DNA of 64,000 nucleotides from Sulfitobacter donghicola DSW-25 = KCTC 12864 = JCM 14565 (lineage in GTDB: Bacteria > Pseudomonadota > Alphaproteobacteria > Rhodobacterales > Rhodobacteraceae): contig NZ_JASF01000005.1 in NCBI RefSeq assembly GCF_000622405.1, positions 558,001 to 622,000 on the forward strand, in the 5' to 3' direction. Under the pieces are notes generated by a model that worked only from the letters and a program-made list of their open reading frames with translations, had not been told where the DNA came from and searched no databases. Both the position numbers and the translations under genes were made by a program. Every line of letters begins with the position of its first letter. Position 1 is the first letter of the stretch. This document shows positions 46,325 through 56,345 of this stretch, in pieces.

Positions 46325-47504
46325 AACTGTTGGCGCGCTGGACGGACTTTTTGTTCTGGATCTGTCGCGCATTCTGGCAGGGCCTACCGCCACGCAAATG
46401 TTGGGCGATATGGGCGCTACGGTGATCAAGATCGAAAACCCTAAAACCGGTGGCGATGATACCCGCGGCTGGGGGCCGAACTATGCCCGAAACGAAGATG
46501 GATCGCCCACCGATCTATCTGCCTATTTCATGTCGGCCAATCGCAACAAACATTCTGTAGCCGTGGATATCGCCACCCCAGAAGGTCAGGATATCATCCG
46601 CTGCCTTGCTGCGCGCGCCGATGTGATCGTTGAAAATTTCAAGCCTGACGGGTTGGTGAAATACGGTCTGGACCATGCCACGCTTTGCGCCGCGCACCCC
46701 GAGTTGGTCTATTGTTCGATCTCGGGCTACGGCCAAACCGGCCCGAACCGCGACAAGCCAGGGTACGATCTGATGGCCCAAGGGTTTGGTGGCATCATGT
46801 CCCTAACAGGTGACCCCGAGGGTGCTCCAACAAAGGTTGGTGTCGGCATCGCAGATGTAATGTGCGGCATGTACGCCACCATCGGCATCCTCACAGCCCT
46901 GCACCATCGTCAAAAAACCGGCGAAGGGCAGCACGTTGAGCTGGGGCTGGTTGATACGCAAATGGCGTGGTTGATTAACGAGGGGCTGAATTTTCTCACC
47001 TCTGGCGATCTGCCAGTTCGGCGAGGCAACGCGCACCCCAACATCGTGCCTTATGACGCGTTCCAAGTGGCGGATGGATATTTCCTGCTGGCCGTTGGGA
47101 ATGACGCCCAATTTGCCAGATTCTGCGATGTGATTGGATTGCCAGAGCTTTCTGCCAACCCCGATTTCACAACCAACCTTGCCCGAATCGAAAACCGCGA
47201 AGCCTTGATGGCGCACATCAATCCGGTTCTGCGATCGTGGAACAAGGCCGATATTCTAGAGGCTCTTCGTGCGGTCAAAGTCCCTGCTGGGCCGATCAAC
47301 AACATCGAAGAGGCCCTGACATCGGATCAGGCAGTGGCGCGCGGCGCAGTGCGTGATGTTGCAGCCCAAGGCGTGAAGGGTGGCGAGGTGAAATTGCTTG
47401 GCAACCCGCTTAAGTTTTCAGCGACTCCCGTGAAATACAACCGCGCGCCACCGCGATTTGGGCAAGACACGGAAGAAGTTTTTGAAACATGGCTGAAAGA
47501 TTAA
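46308..47504 (+). CDS. CaiB/BaiF class III CoA-transferase
   Basis: A 398-residue family III CoA-transferase: LDLSRILAGPTATQMLGDMGA with the ENPKTGGDDTRGWGP motif, then YCSISGYGQTGP and DLMAQGFGG, where the catalytic aspartate lies. It transfers CoA between acids. Co-translation with a TPP enzyme is reminiscent of oxalate or 2-hydroxyacid pathways, but the substrate is unknown. Confidence 0.92.
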   Translation: MTDASKTVGALDGLFVLDLSRILAGPTATQMLGDMGATVIKIENPKTGGDDTRGWGPNYARNEDGSPTDLSAYFMSANRNKHSVAVDIATPEGQDIIRCLAARADVIVENFKPDGLVKYGLDHATLCAAHPELVYCSISGYGQTGPNRDKPGYDLMAQGFGGIMSLTGDPEGAPTKVGVGIADVMCGMYATIGILTALHHRQKTGEGQHVELGLVDTQMAWLINEGLNFLTSGDLPVRRGNAHPNIVPYDAFQVADGYFLLAVGNDAQFARFCDVIGLPELSANPDFTTNLARIENREALMAHINPVLRSWNKADILEALRAVKVPAGPINNIEEALTSDQAVARGAVRDVAAQGVKGGEVKLLGNPLKFSATPVKYNRAPPRFGQDTEEVFETWLKD

Positions 47505-47697
47505 CTCTTTCGTTAAGACTTTAGCCGAAATTTACAGCGATACCCCCCAGAATCGAGCCGCTTAGGTGACCAATTTGAAATGCCGCTCACAAAACATCGC
47601 TTCCCCTTCACGTTGCCGTGTGTCTTCCGCCTCAGGCATGACCTGCGCGCAATCGCTAGTCTAAGATTGACCCAAGGCGCCTCTCGAATGGCGCGCC

Positions 47698-49077
47698 ATG
47701 ACTTATTCAAAAGGTACCGTACCAGTGACCCAGACCGATATTTGTTTCTGCCCCGTCTCGCTGACTTCCTCGGCTGCATTAGAGCATTGGAATGGTGTCA
47801 TCCTTGGGCTTTTGTCCCATGGCACACAAACGCCCGTGCATTTAGGGCGCTTGATGGAAGCCGAACCAGATTTCGCCATGGGCCATGCTGCACGCGGGTT
47901 GTTTTGCCTGATGACAGGGCGCGCCGAAGTTATTGGCGCAGCATGGGAGGCCTTGGTCACCGCGCAAACCTGCGCCGCACAAGGGCAGATCACAGAACGC
48001 GAGCGCGGGTGGATCACAGCTTTGTCGCTTTGGCTGGAAGGAAAGCCGACGGCAGCTGTTGCCGCTGCTGAAACCGTATTGCGTGCGATGCCCCATGACA
48101 CTGTCACCGCAAAGCTAAGCCATGGCATCCGCTTTATGATCGGTGACAGCGCTGGCATGCGCCGCTCGATTGAGCGGGTTTTAGATGCCCATGGCACAGA
48201 TCATGCCTGTTACGGTTATCTTCAAGGGTGCCACGCATTTACCTTGGAAGAAACAGGGGAATATGAATTGGCAGAAGAGGCAGGTCTAAAAGGGCTGCTT
48301 TATGCCAAGGATGACGCATGGGGTTTGCATGCTGTTGCCCACGTTCATGATATGACTGCCCGTCCAGATTGTGGCATTGCGCTGATCGAACAGAATACGG
48401 CGGCTTGGGGCGCTTCTAACAACTTTCGGTATCATGTTTGGTGGCACAAGGCGTTGCTTCATATCGAACGCGGAGAGTTGGATACCGCTCTTGGTTTGTA
48501 TGATGCGCAGATCCGCGCAGATAAAACCGATGATTACCGCGACATCTCAAACGCGACATCCCTGTTGATGCGCCTAGAACTAGAGGGCAAAGCGATTGGT
48601 AACCGCTGGGAAGAATTGGCGAATTTCTCGGAAAACCGCGTCGAAGACGGCTGTTTGGTTTTTGCTGATCTGCACTATCTGCTGGCCCTCACGGGTGCAG
48701 ATCGCGGAGAAGCACGTGATGCGATGAGCGCGCGTTTCGCACGTGACGCAGCAAAACCGGGTGAGATGCCTGCGCGTGTACAAGACCCCGGTCTTGCCGC
48801 TGTTGCGGGGCTGAATGCCTTTTCCGAAGGCCGTTATGATGAAGCATTTCAAAATCTTGCCGCGGCCCGTCCTATGATGCCGACAATTGGTGGCAGTCAC
48901 GCGCAACGTGATGTATTCGAGCGCATGACAATCGACGCGGGGCTGCGTGCAGGGCGTTATGACGCAACCGAAACCATTTTGCGGGACCGTCAAAACCTGC
49001 GTGGCGGGCATCTTGACCGCTTTGCCACAACTCGTTTTGAAAAGCTAAACGCTGCCCGCAGCATTGCGGCACAATAA
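47698..49077 (+). CDS. TTC38-like tetratricopeptide protein
   Basis: A 459-residue protein of TPR-like helices. Stretches HAVAHVHDMTARPDCGI and NNFRYHVWWHKALLHIERG resemble the TTC38-like family, which has no known enzymatic role. No signal peptide is seen. It lies upstream of the OPG cluster by 22 bases and may be co-transcribed. Confidence 0.75.
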   Translation: MTYSKGTVPVTQTDICFCPVSLTSSAALEHWNGVILGLLSHGTQTPVHLGRLMEAEPDFAMGHAARGLFCLMTGRAEVIGAAWEALVTAQTCAAQGQITERERGWITALSLWLEGKPTAAVAAAETVLRAMPHDTVTAKLSHGIRFMIGDSAGMRRSIERVLDAHGTDHACYGYLQGCHAFTLEETGEYELAEEAGLKGLLYAKDDAWGLHAVAHVHDMTARPDCGIALIEQNTAAWGASNNFRYHVWWHKALLHIERGELDTALGLYDAQIRADKTDDYRDISNATSLLMRLELEGKAIGNRWEELANFSENRVEDGCLVFADLHYLLALTGADRGEARDAMSARFARDAAKPGEMPARVQDPGLAAVAGLNAFSEGRYDEAFQNLAAARPMMPTIGGSHAQRDVFERMTIDAGLRAGRYDATETILRDRQNLRGGHLDRFATTRFEKLNAARSIAAQ

Positions 49078-49098
49078 CCAACCGGATCACCCAATAAA

Positions 49099-50334
49099 AT
49101 GACGCTTGCCGCCACTAACGCCCCCAGTATGACCGCCACACCCGCTGCCGCCGCCCCCCGCGTGCGGGATCTGCGGTTGGATTTTTTCCGTGGCATCGCC
49201 ATGTTTATCATTTTGATCGCCCACACGCCGGGCAACTTTCTAACCTCGTGGATTCCCGCGCGCTGGGGGTTCTCTGATGCAACCGAAATGTTTGTGTTCT
49301 GCTCGGGCATGGCTTCCGCCATTGCCTTTGGCGGGGCATTTCATCGCTCGGGCTGGGTGTTGGGAACTGCGCGCGTCGGGTTTCGCGTCTGGCAAGTTTA
49401 CTGGGCCCACATCGGGCTTTTTATTGCTGTTGCCGCGCTGATGGCGGGGTTCGATTATTACGGTGGTTACGACAAAACCTATATCGGCTCATTGAACCTT
49501 TGGAAGTTCTTTGCTGATCCGGCGGTGCCTTTGTTGGGGTTGGTTACGCTCTCTTATGTACCCAATTATTTCGACATTTTGCCCATGTATATGGTTGTGC
49601 TTGCTATGATGCCTTTGGTGATGGCGATTCAACGTGTCCACACGGGGTTTGTTTTTCTTTTCATGACCTTGGTCTGGATCGGCGCACAGGATGCCCTATG
49701 GGGCGCGGCGCATTTTTCGCTTCCGGCCGAGCCGTGGTCTGAGCGCAGCTGGTTCTTTAATCCCTTTGGCTGGCAGCTCATCTTTTTCACAGGCTTTGCC
49801 TTTATGCGCGGCTGGATTCCCAAACCGCCGGTTCACATCGCCTTGATCGCCTTGGCCGCGTTCATCGTCTTGGCCAATATTCCGCTTAGCAATATTGGTG
49901 TACGGGCTGTTGCGCGGGATTGGTTTTTTGTAACCGAAACAGGCAATCCGGTTATCGACGCCCGCCTTGCGATCAAGCCCCTCATCGACAAAAGCGATTT
50001 TGGGCTGTTCCGGTTCATTCATTTCCTCTCGCTTGCTTATCTGGCTTGGGTGTTGGCTGGTGATAAGGGCGATAATCTTTTGCCGCGAGGGGCTGGTTTG
50101 ATTGCCCGTGTGTGGGATGAAATCCTAAAGGTCATTCTAAAGGTCGGCCAGCAATCCCTAGCGGTGTTCATTGTCTCCATGTTCACAGCGCGTGTCATGG
50201 GTTTTGTGATGGACCAAATTGGCCGCAGCACTGGAACGACCCTAATCGTAAACCTTGCCGGAGCAATCATCCTTGTTGCGACAGCATATGGCGCCGGCTG
50301 GTTCAAATCCCAACCCTGGAAGCGGAAATCCTGA
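49099..50334 (+). CDS. opgC: OpgC-like membrane protein, periplasmic glucan modification
   Basis: A 411-residue protein with about ten hydrophobic helices of the acyltransferase-3/OpgC type: RDLRLDFFRGIAMFIILIAHTPGN at the N-terminus. OpgC adds succinyl groups to osmoregulated periplasmic glucans. Its stop overlaps opgG's ATG. The context of opgG-opgH makes the assignment firm. Confidence 0.88.
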   Translation: MTLAATNAPSMTATPAAAAPRVRDLRLDFFRGIAMFIILIAHTPGNFLTSWIPARWGFSDATEMFVFCSGMASAIAFGGAFHRSGWVLGTARVGFRVWQVYWAHIGLFIAVAALMAGFDYYGGYDKTYIGSLNLWKFFADPAVPLLGLVTLSYVPNYFDILPMYMVVLAMMPLVMAIQRVHTGFVFLFMTLVWIGAQDALWGAAHFSLPAEPWSERSWFFNPFGWQLIFFTGFAFMRGWIPKPPVHIALIALAAFIVLANIPLSNIGVRAVARDWFFVTETGNPVIDARLAIKPLIDKSDFGLFRFIHFLSLAYLAWVLAGDKGDNLLPRGAGLIARVWDEILKVILKVGQQSLAVFIVSMFTARVMGFVMDQIGRSTGTTLIVNLAGAIILVATAYGAGWFKSQPWKRKS

Positions 50335-51863
50335 TGTTTCGTCGTGATGTATTAAAAGCTTTGGCCGCGCTGGCCGCTACCCCTACCGCAGCTTTGGCTG
50401 GCAATAGCAGCTTGCAGACTGGCGGCTCGACAACGCCGTTCAACGATCAAACTGTGCGCAATCTGGCCCGCGCTCTTGCCGACAAGGACTATATGCCTCG
50501 CCCGACCATTCCACAGGAATGGCAGGACATCAGCTATGATCAATATCGCAGGATCTGGTTTGATACGGACAACGCTCTTTGGGAGGGAACTGATGTTCCC
50601 CTGCGATTGGATGTTTTTTCACCCGGTTTGTATTTCCCCCAAGCAGTAGATGTAAGCATCGTCGAAGATGGTGGCGCAACGCCGCTATTGTTCGACTTTG
50701 ACGTTTTCCACAAATCCGCAACCTTCCCCGAATTGCCGCAAAGCGATCATTTAGGCTATTCTGGCATCCGTTTACGCGCTGATTTGCGCGGAACAGGCCG
50801 TCATACTGAATACGCTGTTTTTCAGGGTGCCAGCTATTTCAGAGGCATCGGAACCGGCGAAACCTATGGTTTGTCCGCGCGGGGGCTGGCCCTGAAAACC
50901 GCTGATCCGATGGGCGAAGAGTTTCCCGATTTTGTCGCCTTTTGGTTAGAGACCCCGAACACCGCCGATAAATCGGTCACGCTATACGCGTTGATGGACA
51001 GCCCCAGCTGCACGGGCGCCTATCGGTTTGAAATCGCCCATGGTGATATTATGAATATGGAGGTCGAGGCGACCATTTTTGCGCGCACCGATCTTGCGCA
51101 TGTTGGGATTGCCCCGCTGACCTCGATGTTCATGTTTGATGGGACAGATCGCGCGCGGTTTTCCGATTTCCGCCCCAACGTGCATGATAGCGATGGGTTG
51201 TTGATCCATAACGGCGCAGGCGAGGTCATTTGGCGGCCTTTGGCCAACCCGAAAACCTTGCAGGTCAGCGCCTTTGGAGATCACAACCCCAAAGGGTTCG
51301 GCCTCATGCAGCGCAAACGCGAGTTTGGCGATTTCAACGACCTTGAGGCACTTTACCACAACCGCCCTTCCGCATGGATCACCCCTCGCGGCGATTGGGG
51401 GGCTGGGGCTGTTACATTGGTTGAAATCCCGACCGATTTGGAAATCTATGACAATATTGTCTCCTATTGGCGCCCCGCCCAGCCGATCGTAGCAGGCAGT
51501 GAAACCACCTTGCGCTATGGGCTACAATGGGGGGCTGACCCCTCACCCGACATGCCCCCCCTCTTGCCCGTTGTAAAAACCGCCATGGGGGAACGCCCCG
51601 AGGGCGGGATTTTGATGGTGATTGATTTTGATAATGGCCCTGCCATGCCTGATGATCTGGACGAGATCGAAATCACTCTGCGGAGCAATCATGGCTCTAC
51701 CACCAAAGGGGTGCTGCAACGTAATCCAGAAACAAACGGCCCCCGCCTTGCCTTTACCTTTGATCCGCAAGGGAGCGAGGTTGCAGAGTTTCGCGTGCAA
51801 CTGCGCAAGGCTGATGCCCCCCTCAGCGAAGTATGGCTCTACAGATGGACAAAAACCGCATGA
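50334..51863 (+). CDS. opgG: Glucan biosynthesis protein G/D
   Basis: A 509-residue periplasmic protein with a Tat-like signal (RRDVLKALAALAATPTAALA). The conserved core has FRGIGTGETYGLSARGLALKT and DFVAFWLE, typical of MdoG. It shapes or branches the glucan made by OpgH. Its end overlaps the opgH start. Confidence 0.93.
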   Translation: MFRRDVLKALAALAATPTAALAGNSSLQTGGSTTPFNDQTVRNLARALADKDYMPRPTIPQEWQDISYDQYRRIWFDTDNALWEGTDVPLRLDVFSPGLYFPQAVDVSIVEDGGATPLLFDFDVFHKSATFPELPQSDHLGYSGIRLRADLRGTGRHTEYAVFQGASYFRGIGTGETYGLSARGLALKTADPMGEEFPDFVAFWLETPNTADKSVTLYALMDSPSCTGAYRFEIAHGDIMNMEVEATIFARTDLAHVGIAPLTSMFMFDGTDRARFSDFRPNVHDSDGLLIHNGAGEVIWRPLANPKTLQVSAFGDHNPKGFGLMQRKREFGDFNDLEALYHNRPSAWITPRGDWGAGAVTLVEIPTDLEIYDNIVSYWRPAQPIVAGSETTLRYGLQWGADPSPDMPPLLPVVKTAMGERPEGGILMVIDFDNGPAMPDDLDEIEITLRSNHGSTTKGVLQRNPETNGPRLAFTFDPQGSEVAEFRVQLRKADAPLSEVWLYRWTKTA

Positions 51864-53740
51864 GCGATTTGCCCGCCCCATATGACATGCCCCCAGCGGC
51901 CCCCCTAGTTGCGCAAGAACAGGCGCTAAAACAGGCCCCGCAACGCGCCACACCTGCGCATATGCGCAGCAAACACGGCTGGCGTTTGGCTACATTTGTA
52001 CCCGCAGTCATCGGGACCGCCTTTCTGATGTTTGGACTATACGGATGGCTGGCCAACGGCGGGATGAGCGGGATGGAATGGGCCTTGCTCAGCATGATTG
52101 GTGCCACCTTTGTTTGGGTAACCTTGTCGGTTTCCACAGTAGGCGTTGCGATTGCAGGCTTGCTGGCCCGCGCCCAAGCAGATGCGCGGCCTGTTGGTGA
52201 CATTGCGGGGCTGGACGTGGCCCTATTGGTTCCGGTCTATAACGAAGTACCCCAAAACGTCTTCGGCAATGCCGCCGCTATGCTGCAGGACCTTTCAAAC
52301 CGTAACAGCCCACATATTTACACGCTGTTCGTGCTATCCGATACGCGCGACGAAGACATCGCGGCACAAGAATGGGCCGCCTATCAGGATCTTCGCGCCA
52401 ATGCGCCTGACAGGTTTACCGTCCATTATCGTCGCCGCGCCATGAACACGGATAAAAAAGTTGGCAACATCGCAGAGTGGACGCGCGGGTGGGGTGCGGC
52501 CTATGAAGGCATGGTCGTGTTGGATGCAGATAGCCTCATGAGTGGCCGCGCGATTGATCGCCTTGCCTCGGAGCTATCCAGCGATCCACATGCGGGCCTG
52601 ATCCAGACCTTTCCAATGCTGATCGGTGCGCAGACTGTTTTTGCACGCCTTCAGCAGTTTTCGAACATCGCCTACGGCTGGCTGTTGGCCGAGGGCCTTG
52701 CCACATGGGCGCGGTCAGAAGGAAACTATTGGGGACATAATGCAATCATCCGTACCCGCGCCTTTGCGGCCAGCGCAATGCTCCCCCATATGCGCGGGGC
52801 CAATGGGCGCAAGGAATTGATCCTCAGCCATGACTTTGTCGAGGCTGGCCTTTTGCGACGCGCAGGATGGGGCGTTCGGTTTCTACCGCGTGTGACGGGC
52901 AGTTTCGAAGAAACGCCAGCAACCCTGATTGATTACGTCATTCGGGACCGCCGCTGGTGCCGTGGCAACCTGCAACACCTACGCCTGCTTGGCACCAAAG
53001 GGCTGCACCCTGTTTCGCGCTTTCACTTGTTCCATGGGGCGGTCGCCTATCTTCTCAGCCCTGCATGGTTCTTCCTGTTGGTGATCTGGGCCTTGCTGGG
53101 GAAGGATTCCGAAACCAACGTCATCCGCTACTTTAACGAGGCAAACCCCCTGTTCCCCGATTGGCCCCCCGCGATGAGCCATATCGACAGCGCCGTTTTC
53201 CTTGTGATCATGTATGCGATGCTTTTGACGCCAAAGATTGCAGGCGCTGGGATTATCGCGGCAACCCCTCGCGCGGCACGTCTGTTTGGTGGACCTCGGG
53301 CGTTCCTTGGTAGTTTCCTTTTAGAGGTCGCCCTATCGATCGCTTATGCGCCAATCATGATGATCCAACAATCAAAAGCGGTCTGGCGCGCCCTTTCCAC
53401 CAAACAAGAAGCTTGGGCACCCCAAGCACGGGATGCACGCCAGCATAGCTGGTCAACGTTGCTGCGGTTTCACTGGGTTGAAATGGTTCTCGGTGCGCTG
53501 CTGCTCAGCGGGTTTATTGCTGGGCTTATATCGGTCTGGCTTGCTCCGATTATGATCAGCCTTTTGATGGCAGTACCTTTATCTGCCCTTTCGGGAATGA
53601 AAGTACCCGAGAACGCCCCAGCCCCCTTGCGCCTTGATAGCCCCTTTACCCTGCGCGAACCCGCTATCGTTCGCCGCGCCCAGCGCGAAAGGGAAAGATT
53701 GGAAATCACCTTGGCTGCGCGGGATATCCCAGCCGAATAG
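51860..53740 (+). CDS. opgH: Glucans biosynthesis glucosyltransferase H
   Basis: A 626-residue inner-membrane GT2 enzyme. The catalytic pattern is present: LVPVYNE, DADSLMSG (D-x-D), SHDFVEAGLLRRAGW and the RDRRWCRGN (R-x-x-R-W) motif. It polymerises glucose for periplasmic glucans. I chose the ATG at 51860, whose ATGA overlaps the opgG stop; an ATG at 51845 is possible. A strong terminator follows. Confidence 0.93.
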   Translation: MSDLPAPYDMPPAAPLVAQEQALKQAPQRATPAHMRSKHGWRLATFVPAVIGTAFLMFGLYGWLANGGMSGMEWALLSMIGATFVWVTLSVSTVGVAIAGLLARAQADARPVGDIAGLDVALLVPVYNEVPQNVFGNAAAMLQDLSNRNSPHIYTLFVLSDTRDEDIAAQEWAAYQDLRANAPDRFTVHYRRRAMNTDKKVGNIAEWTRGWGAAYEGMVVLDADSLMSGRAIDRLASELSSDPHAGLIQTFPMLIGAQTVFARLQQFSNIAYGWLLAEGLATWARSEGNYWGHNAIIRTRAFAASAMLPHMRGANGRKELILSHDFVEAGLLRRAGWGVRFLPRVTGSFEETPATLIDYVIRDRRWCRGNLQHLRLLGTKGLHPVSRFHLFHGAVAYLLSPAWFFLLVIWALLGKDSETNVIRYFNEANPLFPDWPPAMSHIDSAVFLVIMYAMLLTPKIAGAGIIAATPRAARLFGGPRAFLGSFLLEVALSIAYAPIMMIQQSKAVWRALSTKQEAWAPQARDARQHSWSTLLRFHWVEMVLGALLLSGFIAGLISVWLAPIMISLLMAVPLSALSGMKVPENAPAPLRLDSPFTLREPAIVRRAQRERERLEITLAARDIPAE

Positions 53741-53756
53741 ATTTTGACCAAGCAAA

Positions 53757-53795
53757 GAAAAAGGCCCGCAAGATTGCTCTTGCGGGCCTTTTTTC
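53757..53795. terminator. Bidirectional terminator between opgH and kpsE-like gene
   Basis: AAAGGCCCGCAAGA / TCTTGCGGGCCTTT long stem with runs of A and T on both sides. It serves the convergent genes opgH and 53807. Confidence 0.85.
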
Positions 53796-53806
53796 GTGCA
53801 ACCCCT

Positions 53807-55492
53807 TTATGAGGTAACTTGTTCCCTCAAGATCGAGGATGTCAGGGAGAGCATCAGATAGATGCCGCCAAAGATCAGGAAGGCCAAAATGGTATTCTCA
53901 AACTTGCGCGGATAGCTAGGCTCTTCACTTGGAACAGGGCGAACCGCAACGGTGAGGTAACGCACCTGACGGCTGGCCTCGGTGCGGGCTTGCTCTAGCC
54001 CCGTTTGCGCCAATTGCAGGTTTGTATCTGCATTGACCAGATCAGCCTGCGCCAACTGCAAGCTAACAGCCTGCTGCGCCAAAGAGTTGTTGCCCTCGGT
54101 CGCGTTGTTCATCCGATCGTTCAGCTGTGCCAACGCCGCCTCTAATCTGCGCACATCACCCTGCGCACCTTCGACTTTCGCACGGTTTGGACGGGCGTTG
54201 TCCAATAGGGCCGCAAGCTCCAGCTGTTTTTCGATCAACAAGGTTTCGTAGTTGGTGATCTGCGTTCGAATAGCTGCGATCACAGCTTCCGGATCCACGC
54301 CGTTTTCCACCTGAAGCTCGATCAACCTTTGTTGGGCGTCGCGGCGCGCTTGGGTTGCTTTTTCAAACCCGATTTGGGCATCGCGCATCCCGTCTTCGCG
54401 TTTGGCTTGGCTCAAATGGTTCACACGATCCTCTGCGTATTGCAGCAAACGCTCCGAGAAAGTCGTCGCTGTTTGCGGGTCCGCAGCAATCACTTCCATC
54501 CGGATAACCCCTTCAGTCGGATCATAGCCAATTTTGATGTTCTTTTTGTAAAGCTTGTAAGCTTCTTCATTTGTCGGGTCTTCTGTCAGACGCTGGATCG
54601 CATCCACATCGCCCCCGGAAAAATGCTCCTTAAAACCTGCATCCTCGTCCAGCCGCAGCATCGCATCCTTGGACTGAAGATAGGCCTGCGTTGCGATACT
54701 ATCGGCCGAGTTGGCAAATTGTGTCGGGAGGAGCCCGCCAAACGGGCTTGCCCCGCCGCCGCCTTCGTTCTGGATGATCAGGAACTGGCTGTCGGTCGCG
54801 TACATTGGCGTTGCGATCTTGTAGAAATAATACCCAGCAAAGAATGTGGGGATCAGCACGAAAAACGCCAATCGAACGATGAGCAAGCCCATCTTTTTGC
54901 GCCGACGGCGGGTGATGTCTTTTTGGATGTCCGATATTTCGCGCATCCGGCGTTCCATCGGGCTGACCTCGGTTGAAGGCAGTTTCTCGCCGCCGACAGG
55001 AACCGTTTGGGGTAATTGAACACGGTCCGCACCCGCGCCCCCCTTCTGGCCCGGAATTTCGGCCAACGCATTCCCTGGGCCGCCTTCATGTTGGGCGCCC
55101 CCCGCCTGAGGCACCACAAGCTCCAGCATGTTTGAGCGTTGAAACGGATCAATTCCCTTTTCACGCAGCAACCGAACCGCATCAAAATCCGACGTCGCAG
55201 GCAGCCCGTGTTTTTGCGCAACGCGGCGCGCCATACGCAATTGGCGGCCTGTCAGACCTTCGCGGCGGATGGCGTCCATATCCGTTTCACCCCTGACTTG
55301 CTGGGGCGAGGAAACTTCACCGCTTTGCGGTTGCGGCTGATCTGCCTTGGCTGCAGCATTTGCGCGCGCAGGGTCCTGCACCGTCACCGGATCCGCCTTT
55401 GCCCCAGCAGCGGGTTTGGGCGCATCACCTTCGGTGGCGCCATTTGCACTACGCTTGACGCGAAATTTTCTAGCTTTTGGTTTGGTAGTCAT
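53807..55492 (-). CDS. Capsule polysaccharide export protein, KpsE/CtrB-like
   Basis: A 561-residue protein. A long charged N-terminal region (~1-200) precedes a membrane helix (LLIVRLAFFVLIPTFFAGYYFY), then a periplasmic coiled-coil domain and a C-terminal helix (ILAFLIFGGIYLMLSL), the Wzz/KpsE topology with a PSYPRK motif. It is an inner-membrane co-polymerase/exporter of group 2/3-type capsules. The 200-residue N-terminus is longer than usual. It overlaps the ATPase gene by 23 bases. Confidence 0.83.
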   Translation of the reverse strand: MTTKPKARKFRVKRSANGATEGDAPKPAAGAKADPVTVQDPARANAAAKADQPQPQSGEVSSPQQVRGETDMDAIRREGLTGRQLRMARRVAQKHGLPATSDFDAVRLLREKGIDPFQRSNMLELVVPQAGGAQHEGGPGNALAEIPGQKGGAGADRVQLPQTVPVGGEKLPSTEVSPMERRMREISDIQKDITRRRRKKMGLLIVRLAFFVLIPTFFAGYYFYKIATPMYATDSQFLIIQNEGGGGASPFGGLLPTQFANSADSIATQAYLQSKDAMLRLDEDAGFKEHFSGGDVDAIQRLTEDPTNEEAYKLYKKNIKIGYDPTEGVIRMEVIAADPQTATTFSERLLQYAEDRVNHLSQAKREDGMRDAQIGFEKATQARRDAQQRLIELQVENGVDPEAVIAAIRTQITNYETLLIEKQLELAALLDNARPNRAKVEGAQGDVRRLEAALAQLNDRMNNATEGNNSLAQQAVSLQLAQADLVNADTNLQLAQTGLEQARTEASRQVRYLTVAVRPVPSEEPSYPRKFENTILAFLIFGGIYLMLSLTSSILREQVTS

Positions 55493-56129
55493 ACAACTGT
55501 TTCGCTTCTTCCAAGCTGTCAAAAACGTTCAACTGGCCATTCGTCAGAACAGCGGCAGTGCGCGCGAATTTTTCTAGCGTTTCGGCCTGATGCGATACGA
55601 TCACAATGGTCGTAGTGCGCAGGCGCTCTTGCAGGATTTCACCTGCTTTTCGGTTAAATTCCACATCCGTCGTAGAGGGCATGCCTTCGTCGATGAGATA
55701 CATATCGAAATCCAGCGCCAACATCAGCGCAAAGGAAAATCGTGCCCGCATCCCCGCAGAATAGGTTCCCAAAGGTTGGTCGAAATATTCGCCCAAGCCA
55801 CACAGCCAGCGGCAGAAACTTTCGACATAGTCGGGGTCCAGCCCATAGAGGCGTGCAATGTATCGCGCGTTTTCCATGGCGGATACTTTGCCAACAACTC
55901 CGCCCATAAACCCAAGGGGAAAAGAGATGTTGCAACCGCGCACAATCTCGCCCTCATCCGGCTTTTCCAGCCCGGCCATCATATTGATCAGCGTGGTTTT
56001 GCCGGTGCCGTTAGGTGCCAGAATGCCCATCGATTTTCCCAGATCAACGCGAAAAGACACCTGATCAAGAATGACCTTGTGTTGCGTGCCAGTCCAGAAG
56101 GACTTGGAAACATTACGAAATTCCAGCAT
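55470..56129 (-). CDS. Capsule polysaccharide ABC exporter ATPase, KpsT/CtrD-like
   Basis: A 219-residue ATPase with Walker A APNGTGKTT, YSAGMRARFSFAL signature and MYLIDEGMPSTTD Walker B, in the KpsT style. It drives export with a KpsM permease, which is not in this window. It lies directly upstream of the KpsE-like gene. Confidence 0.88.
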   Translation of the reverse strand: MLEFRNVSKSFWTGTQHKVILDQVSFRVDLGKSMGILAPNGTGKTTLINMMAGLEKPDEGEIVRGCNISFPLGFMGGVVGKVSAMENARYIARLYGLDPDYVESFCRWLCGLGEYFDQPLGTYSAGMRARFSFALMLALDFDMYLIDEGMPSTTDVEFNRKAGEILQERLRTTTIVIVSHQAETLEKFARTAAVLTNGQLNVFDSLEEAKQLYDYQTKS

Positions 56130-56345
56130 TGCGCGCCTGCTCCGGTTCGGCTTGCGGGTTAAGTTATCGCCTCTCTTACGGAGGTTATGACCCTGTCTAT
56201 CTGTGGATTTTGACCATATTATGTCCGATTAGGAAACAAATGTACAATAACACCTAAGGGGAAACATGGCCGTGTTCCGCCTGTTTGACATGAACCAACC
56301 CCGTAGCAACTATCGCTATAACAGAACCTAAAAGAGACATTATAA

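Noticed and set aside
44702..47504. Oxalate catabolism operon (oxc/frc)
   Set aside because: The layout is similar, but no oxalyl-CoA decarboxylase hallmark was recognised in the TPP enzyme.
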